Positions 9,015 through 19,800 of a stretch of DNA of 30,723 nucleotides are shown here, one piece after another. A program made the translations under genes and the position numbers. Under the pieces are notes generated by a model. That model did not search any database. It saw nothing but the letters and a program-made list of their open reading frames with translations, and was not told the DNA's origin. The stretch is from contig CADWAF010003687.1 of assembly GCA_902984215.1 (NCBI GenBank), positions 1-30,723 on the forward strand, written 5' to 3'. Origin of the DNA: Willaertia magna. Lineage: Eukaryota; Heterolobosea; Eutetramitea; Acrasida; Naegleriidae. How positions within the stretch are numbered: the stretch's first letter is position 1; each line of letters starts with the position of its first letter.

Positions 9015-12000
9015 TCATTGGTTATTATTGGAATCTGAACTAGAAAATCTGCCAAAATTGAAAAGGTCTCTGAAACTAAAAGTTTTGCTCTTTACCTTTT
9101 CTTTTGGCAATCTTAAGGTTGCGTTGGCATAAACATTCTGTTTGCGGGAGTCAAAAGCGTCTTTAAGGGATTGTTCATAATCGAAATCCATCGTTGAGGA
9201 AACATCCAGTTCTGAAGTTTTGTAAGTAATGGGCGTAATGGACTCTTGGACACTACTGGGAGCCGTGGACGACGTGGTAGATGTACTGGGAGGAGAAAAT
9301 AAATCTTCTGTTAAGGATTTTCTCTTATATATATGAGTGTTCCCACCACCTCTTACAGGTTTTCTTATTCTGCTTCTGGGACTTATTAAACTTCCATCTT
9401 CATTAATACTACCGTCACTAAAATCTTCATTAGAAGAACTAATGGTTATACTGGTTTGATTTATAGAGGCTGATTTCAGTTTCTCAATCTCATATTTTTG
9501 TGATCTTATAGACTCATTCAATTTTGTAATTTCTTGAACATATTTGTTAGATTGTGCAGTATTCTTTTCTATAACTTCTTTTATACTGTTAGTAAGATTA
9601 GCAATTCTTTCATCTCTTACTTTTAATATCTTTTCTAATACTGTCAATTGAGATTTCAAATTATTATTTTCTGAATAAATTTGTTCGCTGACCATTGATA
9701 CTTGATTTAATTTACCTTCCAAATAACCTATTTTTTGTTGGTATGTTGCAACTATTCCATTGCCATTTTGTGCTAATAATCTTTCATAACGATCTACAGT
9801 ATTGTCAAGAGCAATTTCTAGTTCAATAACTTTATCCACTCTATTAGCTAAGTCATACATGAGAGATTTTTTTTGTTCTTCCATTTCCTTTTTTTCTGCA
9901 ACACGAGCCTCCTCTGCTATTTTAAGATCTTGTTGTAATTGAGATATAGTTTGTTTTAGCTTATCAATTTCTTGGACGTTCTCATCATCAACCTTTGTGT
10001 TTTTTGCTTCTTGAACGTCATTTACTTTAACCTGTGTGTCATCCTTACTGATTTTTGATTCTTCAGTATTTACATTAATTTGTTCAACTTTAATTTCTTC
10101 GTCCTTAATGTCTTCAAACCCATCACTTTCAATTACTGATATCATAGGGGCTTCGTAGTAATCTTCCTCAAGAATTTCTTGTGATCTGGGAAGGCGTAGG
10201 AGTGGTATTATTGGTTTGGTAAAGGTTGAAATATTGCCTTGTATAGTTGTTTGTTGAATTATTGGTTCTTCTACTTGTTGATCATCGTCAGACTCCATTT
10301 CTTCAACAATTTCTTCTTCAGAATCACTTTCCTCCTCAGATTCATCTTCCCCTATATCTCTCAAATGCCTTAGTTCTGACTTTATTTTCTTTAGTGTTTC
10401 TACAGCTAATTTTCTTTTCGTTGATTGCTCTTCTGTCTTGGCCTTTTTGTGTAATTTCCTTGCCTTTAAATACCTCTTGTTTACAAAATCTAGTACCTCA
10501 TCTACACTTGGATCGTCATACTTTGTCTGAAGTTGGTAAAGTTGTACTCTAGTTTCGTTAAGTTGTTTAGAAAAATTCTCATACTGTGCTCTAAGAACGT
10601 CAATCTCAGTTTCTTTTTCTTTTAATAAAAATTCACTCTTTCGTTTTTCTTCTTTTATAGCTTCTTCCAATCCACTAACCTCATTGGTTTTCAACATTAT
10701 CATCTTTTGTAAATCATTTCTATAGCTTTCCACTTCATTTACGTACTCTGTCTTCAGGGATAATTGTTTTTTCTAACGAGATAATTAACAAATAATACGA
10801 AAAGCAACACCTACCATTTCCTTTAATTCTTCCTTTGAACGAAGTTTTCTTTCTTTTAGTTTATGAATCCTTTCTTTTAACTTTGTGAGCCTTTTCTCTG
10901 CTTTGCCTTTTTCGTCTGTAGAATTTTCCAACTTTTTTTCTAGCTCCAAACACCTTTCTATTTTAAGGTGTGTTAAATAATAATAAAAATAATTTGTTCT
11001 TACCTCTGTATTTTGCAACGGTTGGGAGTAATTCATTAAGCTGATTTTCTAAGTTACCCTTAGAAGGTTGAGTTTCTTGGGAATCAGTCTCTTTATTTTC
11101 TGGTTCCTGTGACGCAGTTGCTTCTTGTTGTTCATCCTTTTCTTCGAAAAATGCACCTTCTTTTGATGAGGTACTAGATCTTCTATTTCTTTGAGGAAGG
11201 CCTTCTTGTTTGAAAACTTTTAATTCCTCTTCCAATGCTGCAACGTAATTCTTAAGTTCTTTAATCTCTTCCTTAGCTTTATCCAAAAGTCTCTGTAATT
11301 CTTGTGCTGACAACTCTATGTTAACCTTAGGTTTGTTCTTAATACTCTTAGCACGCATTCCAAATCTAAGTGTAGACAGAGTTTCATCTTCATTGTATCC
11401 AGCAGAAGAACAATTTATAATTAAGGTTGTCCTAGAGTTACCTCCCAGAGAGTCTTGTAATAATCTAGTTAGTTTTGAATCTCTGTAAGGTATATATTTC
11501 GAAACTCCATCTGTCAAAGCATTTATAACCATACCTAGGCAGGAAAGAGATTTGTTAATATTCTTTGCCTCTTCTAGAGTTTGACCAGATGCACCAGTTT
11601 TCTTCACCTTCTCACTACCTGCTAAATCTACTAGAAATAATTTTCCACTTTTTGATTCTAAATTTACTAAATGTTTTTGATTTAGTGTTATAATAAATAT
11701 GCTATGTGATCTTGAACTTTCCTCATTCATTCCTTATTAAAATTAATATTTTGGAAATAAATTAAAAGAAAAACATACTTGTGGCCGAGACAACTCTATT
11801 ACGTGCTCCTTGCCTCATTAATGTAAAAACCTCTTCAGCACTAGTTACATATTCCTCAGTAGCTCCTTGAACATAAATTCCTTTTCCGCTATCTCTATCT
11901 TCCTTAATTTTCAAATTTACTTGTGTTGCTAATATACAACCATTTAAGCTTCAAAACTATTAATGTTTACTTACGATCCAATAAATCCCTTATTTTCTCT

Positions 12001-12594
12001 AAATATATTTCTATGTAAGATATTTGTATAGTAAATTCAATATCTGTTTCTGATTTTTCTACATTTTCAAAAAGCAAATCAACAATTCTTGGTATTATAC
12101 CTTTAAGATTACTATCATCACAATATCCTTTTAATTCATTATTTGGTCCTGACATTGTAAACGTTTTTCCACTTCCTGTTTGCCCATACACAAATATTGT
12201 TCCCTATTATCTTAAAGTTATTAAAATTTAATAAATAATACATACATTGTATCCCTTAAATATATCTATTGTGGCCACAAATAAAAATTAATGTAATGAT
12301 TTAAATTAATATTTACCTTCTACTGCGGGTTTTCCTACTCTCTCAAAAACATCTAATTGTTTGCAATTACTGGGAAATATATGATCGAAAATGAAATCGT
12401 GTTTTCCTACTTTTGTCTTAATACAATGTTTAAATTAAATAAATTATGTAAAAAGAGATAATTACATGTATTTTACAGGATTCCCCATTTATCTCAATAA
12501 CCTCCCTCGGATCATGTTGTCTCTCTAACTCATTTTGAGGTCTAAATCTACAAACTACTTGAATATTGTGAGCTCCCTCATCTACAGAAGTCAT
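9015..12594 (-). CDS. Kinesin-1 (conventional kinesin) heavy chain
   Basis: Eight exons: 12466-12594, 12317-12416, 12246-12265 (20-nt microexon), 11975-12203, 11779-11928, 11004-11732, 10815-10957 and 9015-10772. Introns are 42-51 nt. The product is 1085 residues, a plus-end-directed microtubule motor. The motor domain is N-terminal, with P-loop GQTGSGKT (90-97), switch I NEESSRSH (212-219) and switch II DLAGSE (245-250). The neck is of kinesin-1 type ([17 protein letters not shown]). A long coiled coil follows, interrupted by an acidic hinge near 639-663. The late coil ([15 protein letters not shown]) and IRKPVRGGG at 970-978 match the fungal/animal kinesin-1 tail with its IAKPxRGG-type autoinhibitory motif. 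Apparent frame breaks are all explained by introns. Cargo and light chains cannot be read from this window. It is divergent with IFT27. Confidence 0.93.
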
Positions 12595-12824
12595 GTTATT
12601 TTTTCTATTGGATTTTTAACGGTCATAAAAATTTCGTATTAAAACTCCCAAAATTGAAAGAAGGAGTGCTATGAATACTTTTCTATTATTGATAATAAGA
12701 TTTCTCTCGTTGGGAGTTACATTATTGATAAATATTTAACTAGTTAGTCAAGCAGTTAATTGTTAAGCGAGAAGATTAAGTAGAGTCATATCTGTTTGAT
12801 TGTACAATAATTATGTAAAATAAA
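12595..12824. promoter_or_regulatory. Divergent promoter of kinesin-1 and IFT27
   Basis: A 230-bp interval between two starts facing away from each other. AACTCCCAA at 12643-12651 and TTGGGAGTT at 12710-12718 form a perfect 9-bp inverted repeat with 58 bp between the arms. The left arm is about 50 bp from the kinesin ATG and the right arm about 106 bp from the IFT27 ATG. It may be one factor's site placed in both orientations to serve both genes. Confidence 0.5.
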
Positions 12825-13544
12825 ATGGTAAAACTTAGATGTAAAATAGGCATTGTAGGAGATTCAACTGTAGGTAAGTTAAAAGAAAGATTATCCTTAA
12901 TAATCATTTCTTAGGGAAAACAAGTCTAGTGAAAATGTTTAAGGATAGATCTTTCCCTAATCAATATGTAATGACCATTGGAGCTGAATTGTATACAAAA
13001 TCAATTGGAGTACCAGTTCCTACAGAAAATCATCCTTCCGAAGAACATACCCAAAAGGAAGATCAAGTGGAATTATATATGTTTGACATTAGTGGTTCTT
13101 CAATATATGATGCAGGCTACGAACAATACGTAAGTAATTATTAAAGTATTGATTGCCTTACCTTATTAGATTGACGGGATTAATGCATTCATTATTGTCT
13201 ATGATATTACAAACCCTGAAACTTATTCTAATTTGACTAAATGGTACAGACTTTGTAAGGGAGTTAGAGCAAGTAATACAAGTCAAAAGAAACACGATAA
13301 ATCTCTAATTGGTGTTCTGGTTGCCTCTAAAACTGATATGCACCAATTTGAAAAGATAACAATGCAACAAGGAGAAGAATTTGCTAAGGAAAACTCTTTG
13401 CAATTCTTTACAACTTCAGCTTCCTCAGATGATGGTAACGTCGAACAACCTTTCCTCTACATTGCAGACACCTTCTTCAAGAGTTATCAGGAAAGAATTG
13501 AAGAAATTAAGTACATTTGTGAACACAAACCTTTGCAACACTAA
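12825..13544 (+). CDS. IFT27: Intraflagellar transport protein 27 (RABL4-type small GTPase)
   Basis: Three exons (12825-12873, 12915-13129, 13170-13544) with introns of 41 and 40 nt give 212 residues. IFT27 pairs with IFT25 in the IFT-B complex and links IFT trains to BBSome and membrane cargo exit. Family marks are the start MVKLRCKIGIVGDSTVGKT (P-loop 12-19), VELYMFDISGSSIYD (G3), INAFIIVYDITNPETYSNLTKW, and IGVLVASKTDM. G3 has DISGS in place of the Rab DTAGQ, so the catalytic Gln is absent, as in other IFT27 proteins. G4 reads SKTD (141-144) where NKxD is usual. No C-terminal prenylation cysteines are present, again as in IFT27 and unlike Rabs. The first intron interrupts the P-loop. The next gene begins only 32 bp downstream. 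Confidence 0.9.
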
Positions 13545-13576
13545 ACCATATAAAAACATCATTATTCCCCAAAAAA

Positions 13577-14005
13577 ATGGAAAATCAAACAGAATTTGAA
13601 AGGCATCAAGCAAAAGTAAAGGGTGCTTCTCCGATGTATCAACAACTTGATCGTTATAATTTAAAGATGACTGTAAAGGATATATGTGTAGATTTTGTAG
13701 ATATGACTGAAATAAAAGATGAAAACCTTGGTACTGTAATAAAACAAGTATACTGTGTAGGCGTTAGCGTCATTGTCCGATTGTTATATGATGAATTTAA
13801 TTTTCATGATCATATAGGATACGGGTATATAGAAAATGAAGAAAATAGAGGTCAAGCAGTGCTTGAAGCAAAACGTATGGCAATAGATGATGCCGTCAAG
13901 AGATGCATACAACTATTCGGTAAAGATTTTTGCGCATATCATAACCGATTAGCAAAAGAGAGACTAAAATCATCTACCCAAACCTCCTCATCGGCAAATA
14001 AATAA
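13577..14005 (+). CDS. Short RAD52-family-like protein
   Basis: An intronless 142-residue protein. Its centre matches the RAD52 single-strand-annealing core: ICVDFVDM, then YCVGVSVIVRLL, then FHDHIGYGYIENEENRGQAV, then EAKRMAIDDAVKRCIQLFGK. These correspond to NVDFVDL, YVGVCAFVRV, HEDVGYGVSEG and the KxAVTDGLKRALRSFG helix of RAD52. The Lys-Arg pair of that DNA-binding helix is kept, but the following Arg is Gln. The RAD52 N-terminal segment, with its own DNA-contacting Arg, and the RPA/RAD51-binding C-terminus are missing. It may be a minimal annealing protein or a partner of a full-length RAD52. The first ATG lies 32 bp after the IFT27 stop and follows an A-run. No upstream exon is apparent in that gap. 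Confidence 0.75.
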   Translation: MENQTEFERHQAKVKGASPMYQQLDRYNLKMTVKDICVDFVDMTEIKDENLGTVIKQVYCVGVSVIVRLLYDEFNFHDHIGYGYIENEENRGQAVLEAKRMAIDDAVKRCIQLFGKDFCAYHNRLAKERLKSSTQTSSSANK

Positions 14006-14096
14006 TAAATCATTTCTAACTTTTGCGAAAGACAGACAACCCATCATCTCACTAACTTGTTGCTTGACAATCTTTTAAAAAAAAAATTAAAAAAAA

Positions 14097-15293
14097 ATGA
14101 GTAGTATTATTAACAAACTTGGATTATTTAAGAAAACTGGAAAAGAATTTGTAAAGGATGCTGTCGATAGTTTAAAAGTGATCGCAAAGGAACCTGAGAT
14201 TACAACACAAAAAGATCCAAAACAACAAAAAGTAAATATTAATAATTTTATAATTTTAATAAAATAATTTTAAAATAGGCTTGTGAAGAATGCGGAAAAG
14301 TACTTCAAAATATTAAACAATTATTATTTGGTAATGCTACGGAAGAACCTAAAAAAACGGATATATTTGAAATTGCAAAAGAAGCTTACGAGAATGATTT
14401 TTTACTCTATCTTGTACAATACATTGAGTATTTAGATTTTGAAGTAAGTAAAATAATAATAGATAGATATTAAAATAAATAATAAAGGCTAGAAAAGATG
14501 GAATGTTAATATTTAATTATTTAGTTAAACTTCAAATGAATGGTAGATATACTACAGTTGATTATATATGTGAACATGATCAAATTTTGACAATTTTATT
14601 AACTGGATATGAAAAGAGTGAAGTTTCATTATTATGTGGAAGTATGTTAAGGGAATGTTTAAAACATGAAATTTTAGCTAAAAAAATGTTACTTGGAGGT
14701 GATGATGTATTTAAATTATTTATTTATGTAGATAATCCTAACTTTGATATGCAAAGTGATGCTTTTGTAACTTTTAAAGAATTGTTGACATCAAGGCATA
14801 AAACTTTAGTTGCCGAATTTTTAGATTCAAATTTTGAAAAGTTTTTTACAGAATATAACAAATTATTAAATTCAAAGAATTATGTTACAAAAAGACAATC
14901 CCTAAGGGTAAGTTTATTTATTAAATATTAATTATTTAATTGTAATAGATTTTAGGTGAAATAATTATGGATAGATCTAATTTTACTGTAATGAGTAAAT
15001 ATATTAATGATAGAAATAATTTAAAATTAATTATGAATTTACTTTTAGATAAAAGGAAGAATATTCAATTTGAAGCTTTTCATGTTTTTAAAGTTTTCAT
15101 TGCTAATCCAAACAAATCAAAACCTGTTAAGAATATTATTCGTTTAAATAGAGAAAAATTAATACAATATTTAAAAGAATTTCAACCAGAAAGAGAACAA
15201 CAGGATGAACAGTTTTTGGAAGAGAAAACTCAATTAATTAATATTCTTTTGAAAGAAGATTGTGACGTAAATGATGATGATGAAAAAGAATAA
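14097..15293 (+). CDS. MO25: MO25/CAB39 scaffold protein
   Basis: Four exons (14097-14231, 14279-14443, 14488-14907, 14949-15293) with introns of 47, 44 and 41 nt give 354 residues, close to the usual ~340. MO25 is an armadillo-like helical scaffold that activates LKB1-STRAD and germinal-centre (STE20-type) kinases, with roles in polarity and division. Recognisable stretches are the N-terminal helix (IINKLGLFKKTGKEFVKDAV), LLCGSMLRECLKHE, DMQSDAFVTFKELLTSRHK, NYVTKRQSLRILGEIIMDRSNF, and the signature FEAFHVFKVFIANPNKSKPV. The acceptor at 14947-14948 was preferred over one a few bases downstream because it keeps the conserved RxLGE segment. Its 3' end is only 9 bp from the convergent DAW1 stop. 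Confidence 0.95.
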
Positions 15294-15302
15294 ATTGTAT
15301 TA

Positions 15303-16659
15303 TTAATAATAATTATCGTCAAGTGCTCTGTAAATTCTACAGGTATTATCTTTGGATGCTGTAATTATTGTATCTCCTTCATAATTAAAAGAACATCCAA
15401 ATACCTCATCATCATGTCCTTTAAGAATTTGTAAGCAAGTTCCTGTCTTCACATCCCACAATCTACATGTTTTATCATTGGATGCTGTAATTATCATTGT
15501 GCCTTGTGGATTGAATGCCACCTTATTGATATCATCGTGATGTCCATAACATACAGCCTCTAGCTCTCCAGTCAAAGTATTGTATATTCTTGCAGAGCAA
15601 TCTTCAGATGCTGTTGCGACCTTGGTACCACTTGCATTGAATGTGGCGTCTATTACCTCATTCTTATGTCCTGTTAATGTTCTTACACAACGTCCTGTAT
15701 ATGTGCTCCACAATTTACATGTTTGGTCAATTGAGCTTGAAATCACTAAATCTCCAGTAAAATTAAATTGAGTTGCAGAAATCTCATGTTCATGACCTAT
15801 AAAGGTAAATACAGGTTCTGCTGTTCTTACATCCCAAACCTTTGCTGTATTATCAAAGGAACCTGTTACTATTAAAGATCCTTGATTATTAAAACTCATA
15901 CTTATTATTTCTTTTGTATGTCCTCTCATTGTGTATACTTCAGTTCCCTTCTCTACATCCCACAGCTTGGCTGTTGAATCAATCGATGCAGTGGCAATTA
16001 AGCTACTGTCAGGACTGAAGGAAACACATACAATCTCTTGTTCATGACCAACTAATGTATAATAACACATTCCCGTTTCAGAATTCCACAATTTACATGT
16101 TTTATCAAAAGATCCAGTTACAATCTTATCTCCATAAGGATTATTAAAAGCTATTGCGTATACAACATTTTTATGTCCTTCTAAGGTTAATAGTTCTTTA
16201 CCTGTTGATGTCTCCCAAACTTTACAAGTTCTGTCATAACTACCTGTAATAAATTTAGAACCAGATTTATTGAAGGCACAATTTGTTAGAGGGAGGATGT
16301 GGGTTTGTAATGTTTTACTCTCTTTAAATACTCGTTGTTTGTTGTTTTGAAGTTTTACAATTAATTCTAAATACAAAATAAAACAATTTAATTATCCTAA
16401 AGTAAACTTACTTTCTACTAGTGATTTCACTTGGTCCGTTTTATTACTAGGAATTAAGGGTTCTGATGCTATTATATTTTCTGCAACAGTATTTACATTA
16501 GAACTTTACATGTATATATCCCTAAATAGCCTTATATACTTACTTTTCATCTAAGTCTAATAAATCAATAATCTTTTGACCTTCCCTTCCGTTCGATCTT
16601 TCATATTCCAAGATTATTCCTGGAGGATAGTACCTTAATAAAAATTTCTTTAGTTTCAT
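15303..16659 (-). CDS. DAW1: Dynein assembly factor with WD repeats 1 (DAW1/ODA16)
   Basis: Three exons (16544-16659, 16412-16503, 15303-16366) with introns of 40 and 45 nt give 423 residues; human DAW1 is 415. ODA16/DAW1 is the IFT cargo adaptor that carries outer-arm dynein into flagella through IFT46. The N-terminus [20 protein letters not shown] is family-diagnostic, as are [15 protein letters not shown] and AHILPLTN-like [19 protein letters not shown]. Eight WD repeats follow, including [42 protein letters not shown] and the last, [13 protein letters not shown]. Intron 1 was placed so that the second exon reads [10 protein letters not shown], matching the family. This and IFT27 show that the organism builds motile flagella with outer dynein arms. 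An E2F-like site lies four bases before the ATG. Confidence 0.95.
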
Positions 16660-16861
16660 TTTTTTGGCGCCTTTTAAATTTGTAATCCAAGGATTGATGG
16701 GTAAAGTTCAATAATATTTGTTTGATTTGATATTGTTAATTGTTTTTATAAAGTTTTGAATTGAACTGTCTTTAATTCCATGGTCTTCATGTAAACGTTT
16801 TAAAACGAGAGATAGTACTGAAGAACAAACACGTTTAACTATTTTTTAATTCCGAGAAAAA
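16660..16861. promoter_or_regulatory. Divergent promoter of DAW1 and UGGT, with E2F-like site
   Basis: A 202-bp gap between divergent starts. TTTGGCGCC at 16663-16671 (read from the DAW1 side as GGCGCCAAA) ends three bases before the DAW1 ATG. It is therefore at or downstream of the likely transcription start. It is identical to the 9-mer before GCP2. The rest is AT-rich, and the UGGT side ends in the usual A-run. Confidence 0.45.
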
Positions 16862-19800
16862 ATGCAATATTTGACGATCAAGTACCTGTTCTTCATTTGT
16901 TTCATTCTTTCACTATCATATTTTGTTCTATGTGAAGAAGAAGTTTTTAGTCATTTAGACTTAGAAATAAAGGGTACTTGGAAAAATACCCCTTTAATAA
17001 TTGAAGCTAGGTAGGTAATAATTCACTATTTTACTAAATTCACTATTTATTACTTTAGTGAATTCTTTGCTGATAAGTACCCTGAAAAGTATTGGACTTT
17101 TTTACAAAAGATTTCATGTGAAAAGATTGAAAATATTAAAAACGATATTCCTACAATTTTATCATTCGCTAAAGAATCGGATTGTTCTTCTGCAGAAGTT
17201 TCTTTATTAGATTTAGCTTTATTAACAAGACATTATTCTCCAAGAGTTAAAGTTCAATATTCTAAAAGTTTTAATATTTCAAATAATGATTTAAATCATT
17301 TCATTCAACAATCTCCATCGGAAATTATACATTTAGATAATATTTATAATAATAATGGAGATAACTCTAGAGAGATTCTTTACGTTGATATTACTAAGCA
17401 AAGTGGATGTAATGCATTAAAACAAGCATTTAAATCAAATAAGAGTTTTATTTTGAGACATGTTATGCTTACAAACAATGAAGATATAGATAATGAACAA
17501 TATCAAATGATAAAAGAAAAATATATGAAAATTGATGATTCCAAAGATTTAATATCACTTATGGGATATGGTGTAGAATTACAAATTAAGAATTTAGAAT
17601 ATAAACAAACTGCAGATGAACATTCATTAGGTAATGAAACATATTATAAGGGAGTAAATTTTATTAAATTAAAACATACCTTCCCTCATTTAGCTAATGA
17701 TCTTGATACTCTTAAATTACATCTTCAACAATCTGATTCAAAGACAGAAAAAATTAAGGTTTGGGAGATGAAAGATTTTGGAACCCAAACTGTTAGAAAA
17801 ATTCAAAATTCAGGTGATGACTTTGACTCAAAATTATCTACTTTATTAGATATAAGTCACAATTTTCCAAGTTATATGAAAACATTACAAGAAACAAAAT
17901 TTACTGAGGAATTTAAGAATGAAATTCAACAACAATTGAATAATTATGAAGAAGAGTTTAAAACTAAAAATCCAAATAACCCACAAGAGATAATTAGAAG
18001 AAATGCTATTTATTTAAACGGCTTAGAATTAGATCTTAAAAAACTTTCTATTTTTTCTCTATTTGAAGAAACATCTAAGGAATTAAAATTTATTGATTTA
18101 TTATCATCACAATACTTCTTAACTCAAGAAACTGTTAGTAACTTATTGTTTAAATCCTCTACAGCATCTAAGGATTTAAGATTTAGAATTCCAGCTCAAT
18201 TAGAAAAACATATTGTATGGTTTAATAATATTGAGAAAGAAAATAGATATAGCAACTTCCCTTCTGAACTCAAAACAATGCTATATCCTACAATGTGGGG
18301 TCAAATGCGTTTTGTAAAAAGAAATTTATTTAATGTAGTTTATATTTGTGATCCTTTATCTACCCCAAAGGCAATTACAAACATTCTTTACATGTTAGGT
18401 AATATAATGAATAGAGGTTATCCTGTTAGAATTGGTGTTTTATTTATTCCAAACATAAATGAACAAGTTGATAACACTAAATTTGTAGACGTAGATTTGA
18501 CTGGTAATGCTGAATCATCAAACTCTGTACCTAAAGCCTCAAGAACAGTTACTTTACCTTCCTATAACTTAATATCTTTATTGGAAGGCGTTGCTAAAGA
18601 AGGTGACCTTAATACATTGTTTTCTATTTTGCAAAGCTTTATGCATAACGAGAATTTCCAAGATTATTTTGTTATTCAACTAAGAAATTCAGTTAAAGTG
18701 CCTTTACCTCCTATTCCAAATGAAAAATTAGTTGAAAGATATGATCTTGTTAATCAACTTGGATTTAATGTAAAATCAGCTCCAATCTTATTATTTAATG
18801 GTGCAATTGTTGAGCCAGACGATCCAGGAATGACTGGTGATCAATTAATATTTAAAGGAATTCAAAGTCAATATGAATCTATAAAACAAATTATTAAAGA
18901 TAACATTATTACCGACAAGGATAAGAATTTATTAGATAAAATTCTTAGTCATTACAAAGCATTTGATAGATTTAATGGTTTAATATTCAATAACCCAAGA
19001 TATGACCTCGTTTCTTTGGATGGATTGAGTTCTATAGATATTTTACAAAACATTAAGGACGAAAAAGCTATTCCTATTACCCATATCATCTGTATGAATT
19101 CTCTAAACGAGAAGAGAACACAAAAACTAATTGAAGCTGCAGTTAGTCACGTTTCAGAAACTGTAAATACCAGAATTGCTTTCTTATCTCCTTCAAAGGA
19201 TATTGGTAATTTACTTTCTATTCACCAAAAATACCATACAAAATACTCACCATTAAAGTCTTCAGAGAAAAAGCAGACCGTAGAACAATTTTGTTCTAGG
19301 TACTTTACACACAATGAGTATGGTGGAATAATGACTACTAATGGTAGAGTTATTTCCTTAACAGCTGAACCATTCTCAAAGGAAGATTTTGATTTGTTAG
19401 AAAGCCATGAGAACTTACCAGCTTCAGTAATTGATATTATAAAGGGCAACGATTTTCAATCTAAGGGAGTAGAACTAAATCAAAATAATATTGCTGACAT
19501 CACTTTATCTATTACATCTATAATGAAGGTTTTCAATGGAGAAATCCAAAGAAGAGATATGGATTTTATTCATTCTAACAAGCATACCACTCTTCAATCA
19601 GGCAATAATAAGGCAAATTTAAATCTTGTAGCAATAATTGACCCTTTATCAAAACCTGCTCAAAAGTTTGTACCAATGATGAAGTTATTGAGAGATAAGT
19701 TAGGAGACAACATATTTATTAAGATTCATCTAAATCCACAAATGGAAACATCCAACTTACCTCTCCAAAGCTATTACACATATGTTACCACTAACAACAG

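Noticed and set aside
9015..12594. Kinesin gene as several broken pieces or a pseudogene
   Set aside because: Every frame change coincides with a GT-AG intron of 42-51 nt, and joining restores conserved motor motifs without gaps.
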